A DNA stretch of 29,649 nucleotides. Origin: Didymodactylos carnosus (taxonomy: Eukaryota; Rotifera; Eurotatoria; Philodinida; Philodinidae). Positions 1-12,300 of the stretch are shown one piece after another. The notes under the pieces are model-generated. The model had not been told where the DNA came from, searched no databases, and was given only the letters and a program-made list of their open reading frames with translations. Within the stretch, counting starts at the first letter, position 1. Every line of letters begins with the position of its first letter. The translations under genes and the position numbers were made by a program. Location: contig CAJNOQ010001649.1 of the NCBI GenBank assembly GCA_905250885.1, positions 1 through 29,649 of the forward strand, in the 5' to 3' direction.

Positions 1-139
1 AAATTCTGCAAAAAATAATTTTTGTGGGACAAATTAAAAGTTATGACATAATTTATTTTTAAATAAATTGTATGCAGTTTGTTTTATTAAGGATAAAAAT
101 CACAAAACGGTCAAAATGACCGCTACGAGCGTTCTAGTG
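1..139. mobile_element. Terminal fragment of a piggyBac-like DNA transposon
   Basis: The segment ends in GTTCTAGTG directly before TTAA (140-143), the target site used by piggyBac-family elements. Read on the minus strand, the terminus begins CACTAGAAC, which fits the short terminal motifs of that family. Just inside is a hairpin, CGGTCA-AAA-TGACCG (about 107-121), the kind of subterminal inverted repeat seen in piggyBac-like ends. No transposase is visible and the other end lies outside the window, so this may be a full element, a MITE or a relic. The family call rests on terminal motifs only. Confidence 0.4.
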
Positions 140-143
140 TTAA

Positions 144-1400
144 GTTAGGAACACTTTGAATGAATATCACTACAGCATATTGGATACTATGACAAATAAT
201 CTGTTTATATACAAAAACAAAGAATAAAATATAATAATTTTGAAAAATTTATTTTGCTTATTAAAAAGGATGCAAACAGTTGCCATCGAACGTCACTATT
301 TCTCAATAGCAAAGGTATTACTCAATTATCTTTGGTATGCGATGCACTTCGTTTTTATTCTTACCATCTGTTGATTTTTTGTTGTTGTATATATTGGTAA
401 AATAAGAAAATAAGAAAACATTTTATTCATAATTGAAGTATCTCTTTATCATCTAGCAATAACATTAGTGAGCATACATGGAATGTCAATTTTTTCACGA
501 AAATGGTTCGAATCACAAGTGAAACTCTATGATGTTTTAATTTTGAGAAGTTTATCTCTCGTTTTACTTGAAACATACATTGTTAGCTCAATCAGCTAAA
601 TATCTCCTGTTTGTTTTAGTTTACATAGTTTAGTTTGTTCAATAATTCTACTTTTTCTCAACCTTTTTATCTAAAATCATTTTTATTTATATTATTTCAG
701 TATTACCTTTTACTTTTACGAGAAAAACAATAGTATTTTTGTACAAGATATTATTATGTTACTCAACACTGAAGTTTAAACGTGGAATTTTCATTCATAT
801 TAGAAAAAATTTTTTTGTCACCTTGGGTTAAAAATTTAAAAAAAGTCGAATAGATTTTCAATTACTCTAAACTAAAAACTTTACACAGTAGTATTGTATG
901 TGATGTCTGCTGTTCCATAAAATAATCACCATTTTGCATTTTTCTGAGGATATGAAGTGGAATTAACCGATTTATTTTCTTTATACTAAAGTAAGAAGTC
1001 GTGTTTCTTTTTCAACAAAATATCCTATGTAAAATTAATGCTGCTTCATTTTTTTATCATGTCAAACGTGACTGGTAATAAGCATCATTTGTTTTCTTGG
1101 ATGGCGTACATGATAAATGTGAAGTTTTTCTATAGCGGTGAATAACGAAGGAAATGTATGGAACAAAAAGAAAGGAAAAAAAATGGGTTTGAAGGTGACT
1201 AAAGAAGAATTTTCTTAGAATCTTTTGATGCTTACTAGGAATGTAAGAAATAGAAAATGATGACTGTCGGTCGCATCTCTTTATTCATAAAAAAAAAAGT
1301 TTCACAACAGACAAAGAACAGGACAAAAGCTATTTTGTGAACGTAAAATAAAAATAAAATTAGTAAAATGGAATACACCAAACTATAGGTGTACGTAAAA
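144..1400. other. Non-coding 5' flank of the membrane-adaptor gene
   Basis: AT-rich sequence without a convincing reading frame on either strand. The promoter and 5' untranslated region of the gene starting at 1401 must lie here or in an unseen upstream exon. I see no clear TATA box or initiator that I would defend. An in-frame TAG at 1386-1388 closes the frame above the start codon. Confidence 0.5.
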
Positions 1401-2475
1401 ATGTTGCATGGAGCGATTATATGGACTGCACTAGTTTGGCTGTGCTTAATTCAATGTTCTACTGTAAGCTCATGTGCATAGGTGATTAGAGGAGTTAGAA
1501 AAGGCGGCTTATCTAATAAATATTATAATTTAGTTCTCAGAATAATAGTTTCAGCGTTCGAATGGTAAAATGAAAGTATTTGATATTTTTCATTTAGAAC
1601 GTTACTAACTAATCTTCCGAAGAAGTAGTAAATAGATTTCCTTTCTCATCTATATTTGTAGGTTAACGGTGATATCCAATGCTATGGTAACAAAATAAAC
1701 AAGAGGTAATAATGTTCTCTTATTTTCTTTTAAAATATACCACATATAGCTTTCCGGAATAGATGCACAGATATATGCTGTTCAAATATACAGAATGTTA
1801 CTTCACTAGATATGCTGTGCTGTATTTCAGAAAGTGTTCGCATCAATCCGTGGTGGGGCATGTAAGTCGATGTTTCTATCTTGCTTACGACAGTTTTTTA
1901 TTTTCAAAGAAGTCCTATATATTCGTCTCTAATCGTATACTTGACAACGGACTCTGATAGACTTCAATTATTCGCTACTAATATTTATCTATCTTTAGAC
2001 TCGTTGGTATCAGTCTGCTATTATGTGCTCTTGGAATATTTTCTCGTAGTTGTAATCGTGGCCGATTTTCACAGTCTTCAGCTACAAGATGGATGTGGTT
2101 GGGTAAGAAGTTTTTGTTTTAGTTTTTATCTCTGAATAACTTTGAAACTATTTGACTATAGAACATATAATATTGCCTAAAAATTGGTGTTTTATTTCAG
2201 ATACTTCTAGAAGATCGGTGTCTCCCGTTCAGTACAATGCAAATGTAGCAACAATTTCAAAAACTTCAATGCCTAATGCTCAACCACCGTATGCATATTA
2301 TTATTCAGTACAAAATGACACTCTTCATCCCATTTACGCACCGCCTGTTTATTCAGAAAGAGATAATAATGCTGCTCAGATTACAAACATTAATAATCAA
2401 CGATTACATCCTCAAGGAGTCTTGCCTCCTCCTCCCTATTCACCTCTAGATCCACTTCAACTTGAGCAAAAGTAG
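1401..2475 (+). CDS. Small single-pass membrane adaptor, Shisa/WBP1/VOPP1-like, 5 exons
   Basis: Exons by eye: 1401-1463, 1662-1686, 1771-1861, 1999-2102 and 2201-2475. All four introns are GT-AG, every phase fits, and an in-frame TAG at 1386 precedes the ATG. The 185-residue product begins with a hydrophobic signal peptide (1-19). A short ectodomain follows with C28, C32-C33 and C46-C47 and an NVT glycosylation sequon (38-40). Next are an N-P-W-W-G boundary (55-59), a membrane helix (about 60-74, LVGISLLLCALGIF) and a basic stop-transfer stretch (R75-R82). The tyrosine- and proline-rich tail carries PPVY (142-145) and PPPPY (170-174). Paired cysteines, one helix and PPxY motifs are the pattern of Shisa, WBP1, VOPP1 and CYYR1 proteins, which bind WW-domain ubiquitin ligases and act in trafficking. 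Subfamily is not resolved. It is convergent with the zinc-finger gene at 3309. Short introns 1687-1770 and 2103-2200 and the 25-base second exon explain why ORF scans miss it. Confidence 0.75.
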
Positions 2476-3308
2476 ACTTAATAATCATCAATTATCTTCA
2501 ACGTGATATAAGTGTTATGTATATATAACCAAACTCTTTTTTTTTTCAAAACAAAAAAACTGTGACGATAGAAACACAAAGAAATAAAAAACAACATGAA
2601 ATCAAATAAAACAATTGATGATGACCCACGATCATATTGCCGTATAGTAGATATATAGAATTTCAGAAAGAAAAACAAAAAGAAAAAATATTGCAAAAAA
2701 CAAAATGCTTAAACAATGTGAAATTTACACTCGTAAAAAGAACTGCAGAGGGAAAAAAAAAGCCCAAAATCCAACAAACATATAAAGTGTGATAGAGATA
2801 TCATTCAATTTGTCGAAAATAGCAGTATTCAAATAAATTATTTGGTTATGATATATATGTATGTATTTTTTAAAAACTTATTGTTTGAACTAACATAAAC
2901 GATTGTAAAGTGTACTCTTCGCTTGCTCTTTTGTGTTAGTGATTAGTACAATGAAAAAATTGGTTTATCAGATCAGATTACAGAGAAAAACTGTTGAATT
3001 TAGTAGATTCATCTATTTCAGTGAGATTCGGAAAATTTTATCTTGGAAGTACGATCGCTAAAACAGAAAATTTAAACTGAGAGAGGAGGCTATTTCTTCT
3101 ACGATATATATTTTGAGGACAGTACATACTAGTCCACTTATTTCATCGATGAATTTGAAAGTTAAAATGTTCATATCAAGAAAAATACGTAGAAAATAAA
3201 ATTGAACAAAATATATCTATATCATTCATCATTCTTACGTATCAATCATTAAACTGAGTCAATCTTTTCATTATATCACATTAGTGTTCAATAATATAAA
3301 AATGCAAA
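2476..3308. other. Convergent intergenic region with both 3' ends
   Basis: The membrane-adaptor gene (+) and the zinc-finger gene (-) end towards each other here. Candidate AATAAA signals for the plus-strand gene occur at about 2583 and shortly after. The rest is AT-rich with no supportable gene. A minus-strand open frame at 2478-2696 is low-complexity F/Y-rich sequence and is not credible. Confidence 0.5.
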
Positions 3309-6300
3309 CTAATCTGATGAAATTTCTTGTTCAACTTCTCTTTCATCATTTTCGATTGCTGTTGTAACATCGAAATAAGAACTTTCAATTCCATGATCTT
3401 CAGTATCTTCTTCTTCTATTCTACTACAATCTCCATCTGATAAAGATAACGATGATGACCGTCTTGTACTAGATGGTTCACTGTTTAAAGTATGTTGTTC
3501 ATAGAGTTCAACATGATGATTTAATAAACTATCATTACTGCCATTTGTTGTTATAGTTGAAGGTATTTCATTATCTTCATCACCGGAACAAGAATCATAT
3601 GGTAGACCATTTTCATGTTTTTTAACATGACGTTCAAGATTTGTTTGTTGGGCAAAACGACGATCACAAAGAGTACATAAAAATGGTTTTTCACGATTAT
3701 GAATATTTCGTATATGTCGTTGAAGATTTGAACTAATTGAAAATGATCGTTCACAATATTTACATCGATAAGGTTGTTCACCTGAAAAAGATATATCATT
3801 ACATTAAAAATTAAAAAACAAAAACAAAATTGTTTTCTTTTTGAATAATTTGTTAAAAAATAAAATATATTTTACCTGTATGAGTTCTTAAATGTCGTGT
3901 TAAATTTGCTGATCTTGGAAATACTTTTCCACAATATTGACATGAATACTTGTCTTTATTTGTTCTTGTATTTAAATAATTAAGTTTATTTAATGTATTA
4001 GATTGCCAGGAATCATAATTAATTGTAAGTCCTCGATTTAATGATAATTGTGAAAATGCTGCTGCAGCAACAGTGGACGTTGTTGGATTAGAAAATACAT
4101 TATTCGTATGATAAATACGTTTTAGAACTTCTAAGTTGAGTGGAGACGTTAATGTGGCCATGTTGGATAAAGGAGATTTTGATGGTATATTTTTTGTTTT
4201 GTTATTTTCACATGATGATGTGACACACTTTTTATTTAATAATGATTCGACATTGTACTTGGAAATTGTTGTTGAATTACACCGTTGTTCACATTGTTCA
4301 GATGTTGATAGTGAATGAGAACTACTGCCATTTGTACTGTGTGTTTGGTTAGCTAAACAATTGAAGAAAAAAAAAGGATGAATTGTTCTGTTTTTTTTGT
4401 AGCGGTATGAAAATCACTTGAAAATGAGTATGATTTCTTGTAAACTTACTGTTTGTTTCTGATTTTATTTTTTCAAGTGAAGATGGTCGACATTGATTAT
4501 CGATGGGAGTTGAATGAGGTGTATTTGACATAGTATTTAATGCTGGAGACGATGATTTAGAGGAGGAAGATGACGATGAGACATAGTCGTGATGGTGTTC
4601 ATCCGTATGATCATTATTTTTAAAATAAGACATTTTTGATTTTTTAACAGTTAAATCAAGTGGTTCATCATCATTATCTTCCATTTTCAGTGTACGTTTC
4701 TTTGACGTTGAATGATAACCATTTACTTTTGTTGTGTCTTTTAATTGTTCAGGTGAATTTGTTGACGATCCCATATCATCAACGACATCATTTTGTGATT
4801 TATTTGTTTTTATTGAAGAGCATCCACTATTGTTTTTATTGTATTTTGTTTTTGTTATCTCATCTGAGGTGGCTATTGAGGAAGATGATGACAGTGGTGA
4901 TGGATGAGTATTGGTATTTGCTGTTAAAAATGTATTAAAATATGGAATTGTTGTACAAGTATTTGGTGCAGTTGGCGTAAGTGTAGCAAAACGAGGTAAA
5001 TACGGTATTAATGAATAGGGTAAACTTGATGAATTCCATAACCAACTGTTTAATTGTTCTTTGTTCAGTGATGGTTTGGGAGTTTCGGATGAATAAGTAT
5101 TAACGTCGCCACAAAATCTTCTAAAAATAAAAAATCGATTTTATGACTCTATTTAATACTGTACATGAACTTAAATTGTAATACCTGTGTTTATTAAGTG
5201 CTGCACTGTTTGAAAATGTTTGTCCACAAAATCGACATTTTACTTGCGTTCGACAATCAGCATGCATTCGCTTATGACGACACAAATTCGAAAATTGAGT
5301 ATAAGCTTTAAAACAGACCTGAAAAAGAGAAAAAACAACACGGCTTTAGCAACTGATGAAATGTTCTTATTAGAAAAAGATAAACGGACTAGTAAATATC
5401 AATATTTTTAGTTATGCATAAATGAAGTTTAAATAAAAATATTCAACACAAACCTCACACTGAAATGGCTTTACACTACTATGAACTAAAATAAGAAAAA
5501 AATAATAAGTTGAAATAAATGTGAAATAATTTAAAAATTTTTATTTACTGTGCATATGCTGTTTCAAACCACTGGATGTTGCAAATGTTTTACCACATTC
5601 TGTACAAGGATGATGACGATTTTCTGATTCACTTCCCGAACTTGAACACTGACCACTAAGAGCGTTGTAAGGCGAGATCTAAAATCAAAAGATAAACTAT
5701 AGACTATGATTTGTGATGAAATTTAGTAAAAAAAACGAAGTATTGAAAGACTCCAAAAAGATGGTGGTAAAGAAAAAAATTGTTCTATTATCGGTTTTCT
5801 AAGCGAAGAATAAAGTATCTTCTTGTGAATTTTGCTAAATTTCAGGTGAGGATATATACTATTCTCTATAGAGCACACTTATCCTCTTAATAACATGACT
5901 ACTCTTTGGTAATTTATTTGTAGTTCAAACATTTACCAATTTCTGAACAGGATTCTACTAGATCCTCTATTATCATAGTCATAAATTAATCCAAACGTCT
6001 CTTAGTTGTTAACTGATATTAGTTAACACGAGATTGTGGATATAACGTATGAAGTGACTGTGAAGTGGTCTTAATTGATTTTATTAAATATATGGTGGAA
6101 AAAAAAGGTGAGAAAATATTTATATACTTGAGTTTTAACTCATCATTATTATGTATAAAAATTTAAAAAATATAATTACATTCTTGTACCTATTCTAGAG
6201 AGACCATATGTCTGTTTATTCATATCGTCTTCTCTCGTTTAGAGACATATACATCGATTTACTTGTCAAATTCAATCATATTGGGCGGATGTGATAAAAT

Positions 6301-8741
6301 AGAGATGCCGATATATCCAACTCATTCACTCATTTAACAACAACAACATGAAAAGAACCTATAAATCTACTGAACATTGTTCCACTGTATAATTATGTTC
6401 TAAAAAGGCAGGTGATTAAACCGTATGGAGAGTGAGTGAATGTATATCATCAGGCGATCGAGGAGAGAAAGAGAGAAAAAAGTTTATACATATACATATA
6501 TATATATATATATATATGTGTGTGTATATACACACACACACAACAAAATGACCAAAATCATCATTAGAAAATGATGAATATTGACCATAATTCAAACTTC
6601 ATACGATTATTCTTTTCATCCTGCGACAAAACAAACGACACTCACCGATGGTCTTATTTTGGTTAGAAAAAATTTCCTTCTTTATTAAATTTTAAAAACA
6701 ATGGAAAAGAAAAATGAATACTAATAAAGAATTTTACCACTGACACAAGATGGTAAAAGAAGGAAAGAGGTTATTTCTGTTAAATGTCACATCACTACAT
6801 AGATCGTGAATAATAAATGTGATTATAACTATGAAAAGAGAGAGAGAGAGTCAGAGTTTGAACAATACAATAAAAAAAGGTACTAGTTTACGCATGATCT
6901 AAGTATCGATAGAATGAAGAAACTTGAATTTGTTTTTCACTATATGCAATAGGAAATTGTCTAAAACATTGAACTTCTTCTATTTTTATATATCGATATT
7001 AAACACTTGATTTCATACTGTGATGTCTCATTCTTCACAGAATTTGTTTTAATCTTTTTAAAGATAGAAATTTCCGACTGTGTTTATCGATGATGTCTAT
7101 GTGAAAAAACTGATAAAAATCAACTTGTATTCTCTCTTTCACACATTGATTTGACACCTTTTTCAAAAGTACCTAATCATCATCAACTTATAGCTAATAA
7201 TTTGATGAGATGAGAACGATAAAGAAGTTTCTATCTATACTGTTTCTTTTTTCTGTTGTTCTTGATGTAGACTATAATGTTTAATAGTAGATGAGAAAAA
7301 ACAAGAAATCATAAGCATCTTTTATAAAATATAATCCATATTTTCATCATTGTTCTCTTTTTTTTTTGAGTGGTCCGATTGAGTAATCAAATCACTTGTT
7401 TACAAGCTTTTGAACAAATGAATCTTTTTATTTTCTCATTATTTTGTTATGTTTGTGTAATATAGCCTGATGTCCGATCCAATAATAATAATAATAATAA
7501 CAACAACAACAAGAATAAAAACAATAATTCATCGGCAACATGAAAAGCGAAATACGGACATTGATAAAATTTGATTATTATTATAATGTTGTCACTGAAT
7601 CTTTTGTCGCGTACTACCAACAAATCATGTATACATATTTATTTAGACCAACTACATAGAAGAAGAAGAAGAAAAAAGAAAAACGACACAAAAGAATATT
7701 TTCTTATTCCCTAAATATATAGACATTATAATTATAATAACATTTGTACATTACCTGAGACGAACAATGATGCTATATCTCAGTACAACCAATCATGATG
7801 AGAGATGACAAAGTATGTGAGATACTCGTTTTACATAGCAAGGACAACACCGTTAAACCATGATTATTTTTATAGCGGTAACCCATGCTATTCAAGGTTG
7901 ACATCTATAATATCTTTTATCAAGAAAGTAGTGTATATAACAGAAACTTACTAAAAGAAGTTATTCGTGCTTCAATCAAATTCTTATCAGTAGATCATAA
8001 GCAACAAACTTAAAATTTTCTAACATCAGATAGACAAACAAGTATTTAAAACTATTCTTATAACTAAATAAGATTGACTTCAACTAATTGAAATGGACGA
8101 AATTGATAGTAAAACGACTAGACCATCATAAAATATGTGTCTGACTACCACTAATCAGTATCTTTTATCGGCAAAATTCTAAACAAATTATTATTTGAAA
8201 GTAGATAATATTTCTGAAATAATTGTCTTTTTAAAATTAAAAAGGTCGAACGATTCAATGGGTAATTTACCTTGAATAAAAACTAAAGATGTACCAGAAA
8301 AAAGCCTCAAATACCATCATCATCATCAATATCAATATATACGTGTGAGTAGACAATTATGAACAAAGACAATATGGAATTACACATTTTTTTTTCTTTT
8401 TTTTGTTCTCTATTGATAAACGATGATGATGATGATGATGAAAAAATATTGAACTTGACTTTTACTGTGAACATATCGGCAACTTTCAAACGTTTCAAAT
8501 TGAAAGAGAATTGTATGTATATATGATACGTAAATTTATACTCAGTATATGACCTCTCGGACATCTCTCTCTATCATAACTTGTACATAGATATCATACA
8601 ACAAAAAATGAATAAAATCATCAAAGTATACAACATGGAATGAGATGAACGAACAAAATAAAAATACCTTTACTTATGATATTTGATCATTTTTTCACCT
8701 CACCTTTCTGATACAATTGAACTACACGCTTTTTGATCGCA

Positions 8742-8789
<48 letters not shown>

Positions 8790-9327
8790 TCTGTAATTAG
8801 CACAACATGATGGATTACGATGTGTCTAATATCGAAATAGTCATTTTCCAAATCTACAAATATGAACACTTTTCATTTAAACTTAAATGTGTAAAAAGAG
8901 TTAATTCTAATACTACAAATAGTCTAGTTATTGCTTACAATATTAAATTATCAAAAATAAATTATTCTCATTTATTAAATGTAAAACGAGACTATTGTTA
9001 TTCATTGTTAATAACTTTCATATAGACAGTTCATCATCATTATTCAATGAAAGTTTTTCCATTGACAAGAATAAAATCTTTGGATGTTAGAAAATTTTTG
9101 ACCATTTTTTTTTCCTCCTTCATCATGTCTACTCATTATTTTGTACAGTACAATATATCTGTCTGTCATTTCTTAAAAAATACTTGAGATGAGCATATAT
9201 GTGTTTATAAATAGGGTATATATAGATTTATAAAGATACAATGGAGGAGGAGAATTGAAACACAAAGAGAATATAAATATACTTTTATGTCAACTATATT
9301 TGAATGATTAATAAAATTTTGATGTCA

Positions 9328-9364
<37 letters not shown>

Positions 9365-12300
9365 TTGATGATTTTTCATTCATGTTTGATCACCATTACT
9401 GTCAAAAACAGAACAAAACATAATAAAAACTTACATGATTCATTCATTCATAATACTGTCGAACTTCATTAATAGTCCATAACAATACTTTAAAATACTA
9501 ATGTAGTAGCACTATTATAGTAAAAATCTGATAAAGATCATTTAGTGGTATTGAACGAACGATACATATAAAAAATGAAATAAAAAACTATTACATCAAT
9601 TTCTTAGTAATTATTAACTTCTTAAATGAAATTTAATGAAGTTACTAACTCATATCAGAAGTTTATTTGAAAGGAAAAATTTGAATAAATTTTGAACAAT
9701 AAATTAGAAAGTAAAGGTAATTCTTCGAATTTGAAATTTGATCATTTCGACTTATTCTCAATTCTAACTTACGAAAAATACTTTTATAAACAAATATTTG
9801 ATTTGATACTTAGCTTCTCATTTCTCAATATGTAGAAATGATATTAAACATTGAAATAAATTATTCATATTTTTTTTAACCAATAAAACACATATCCGAA
9901 TGTCATCTGTTTATAACAGATAAACAAATAATATAAAAGTTTCAATTATACCTGTAATTTTGATGAAAATTTCTTTTGATTACAATTAAAATGATTATCA
10001 ATTGTTGATTTTAAATTTCGACTTTTCATTTGATTAATACATGTGTGGTGTATAGAGGTAAAATAAAAGAGAATGAATTAGTTTAACGGCATGAAATAAA
10101 AATGTTAAACAATTTGTTCAATGAACGACTATAAATATGATCAAAAATAATAATAATAATAATAATGACAGTTGTGTATATCGTTAACCCATCTGGTTGT
10201 GTAGTCACGAATTTTTTATCAAATAGGATGAGAGAAAATAAAGTAACATAAAGAAGAAGAAGAAAAAAATCTCAAATCAGAAGAAGATGATAATCAATAT
10301 TTTGCTCATTAATGATGTGTTTTTTTTTTCTTTTTTTCTTATTTTAGTAGAGTTTATATTGTATGGGTAGGTATCCGCCCTCATCAAAATGCAAATAGAC
10401 AACATGAAATACATGATTTTACAGTTATTATCCATGCATCAATATATATATATATTTTGCTCGCGCACTCTTGTATTGGTTCCTCATACTAGGTTTTTTT
10501 CTCTTCTTTTTTTTCTAATAGGGACACATTTCTTCTTCATCATTGTAATTTTCTTCGCTCATAATCCTTCTATAATTGTCGTGTGTCGAATAAGAAAAAG
10601 ACAAGCTTTTAAATATTTTGTTGTGTATTTATCAAAATCGTCAAGATACACGCGATTATGAAGCACACACACATACCTTTTTTACGCATTTCTCTCTTCT
10701 CTTTATCAACATAGTTATTCATTTAGTTTTCCTTTGTTTTTTGATCGAAATACACTCTAAAACTAGTCTAATTTCCCTATCCAAAATATTAATTGTATAA
10801 ATGAGCTTGATTAACGAGAGAACTAAATATTAGACCAATACAAGATTCGAGATTAAAATATGCAATGAAATCAACATATGACTTGAACTTTGAAAATACG
10901 TGCAAAATTAGATATTGGTGTATGTTAACTAAAATCGTTTTCTTTAGGAGAGAGTATAAAGTATAGAATACGCTACCATTTGACAGAATGTCAAAATAAG
11001 TAAACTTTAGTATTTTTTCTTTTCAAACTATTTGGCATCATATCCAACTAAGCTGCTTCAAATTTCATACCACTAAATTAAAATAGACGAGAAACCACTA
11101 GATTAGAGACCAGTCACTCAATCTAGATTTTCGCTTTCTTTCGACAAACTGAGCTCTTTGACTCAAAGTACAACGATATAAAAATGCTCGAAGTCATTGA
11201 TTCATCGCTTAAAGTTTCTCACTAACACTCATTCAAATAGGTCATTTCTTTCGTGGAGAATTTCACACTTTGTAACATAAACATACCTTATTTGCATTCC
11301 AAATTGTGTCGTCTTGATCTTTTCTTAGTTCTTCAAAGTTATTGTGTGGATAAACGCTAAAAGAAACAAATGATTGCCTTGAAAACGCAAGAAAAAAGTT
11401 TTTTAATACAAACAAGCAACAAAGAGTCAATGAATATATTTGCTATATGCTTATCCTACCTAACAGTTATCATTCACACTAAAGATCAACAGTTAGAAAA
11501 CATTTTCTATAAAGAGTATTTATTCATACATTCAATATAAAATATATGTTGTTACTGTTTCTTATTTTTCTCTATTTTTTAAAAAAATACTACTACCACT
11601 ATTATCACCAAACAGTAGTATTGTACATATAACAGTAATAACAAAGAACAAAGGTGTTAGAACGAATGAAAAGAACAAAAATAAATCTATCGTCTATAAT
11701 ACAATGGATCTAGTGTGCGATAATGATAATTAATAACATAAGGAAAAGAGAAGAATAACGACTGATGATCATAATTGTCTTTCTATTCTCGCGACTATTT
11801 GCTACCTGCAATCAGTGAACTGATTTATTTCCAAAGCAATGATGCACAAAAACTTGAGATTGTATATAGTATACTGAATATATGTAGAGAGTCGAACTTT
11901 CTTTCATTTCTGTCCAATGATAGAGACATGATTCTCGAACAATTTTTCGTTTTCTCTTTATTCTTGTCTGATAAAATTGAAAAGAAAAAACTAAAAGCAG
12001 ATGAATCAATCCAACCACAATACATTTCTTTTGTATTCATGGATATAGATGAAACGTATTTTCAACAAGCTTTTCTAAGAAACAGGACACTTTTTTTTAA
12101 CTACCTAATAGACCAGATATAGTTTAGTTTCAGATTTTGACGAACATCATCATTGACATAAACCAACATTTATTTTGTTCGGTTTATAATCAACAAAATG
12201 TCTAATTCAGTTTATAATATCTCTATAAGGAGTACCGTTAAAATAGCACACTCAGATCGCTAAAATCGGACTGTCTACTGTACTGTATGGTAGAAAAGAC

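Larger units (their letters stand above)
5679..9951 (-). other. Large PRDM intron rich in simple repeats
   Basis: This intronic stretch separates the N-terminal exons from the zinc-finger exons and contains no open frame I believe. It carries a TA/TG/CA tract near 6500, AAT/AAC triplets near 7490, GAT triplets near 8425, a TC tract near 8760 and an AAT tract near 9345. The minus-strand frame at 8687-8869 is largely a translation of the GA/TC tract. Confidence 0.55.

Noticed and set aside
2478..2696. Minus-strand 72-codon frame between the two left genes
   Set aside because: Low-complexity Phe/Tyr sequence in the convergent 3' region; no start context or family.
3551..3799. Minus-strand 82-codon frame [13 protein letters not shown]...
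   Set aside because: It is an out-of-frame shadow of the last PRDM exon, whose true frame encodes zinc fingers 5 and 6.
4136..4938. Plus-strand frames over the zinc-finger exons
   Set aside because: Antisense shadows of PRDM coding exons with clear homology on the minus strand.
8687..8869. Minus-strand 60-codon frame with RERERE
   Set aside because: Most of it is a translation of the TC/GA microsatellite.
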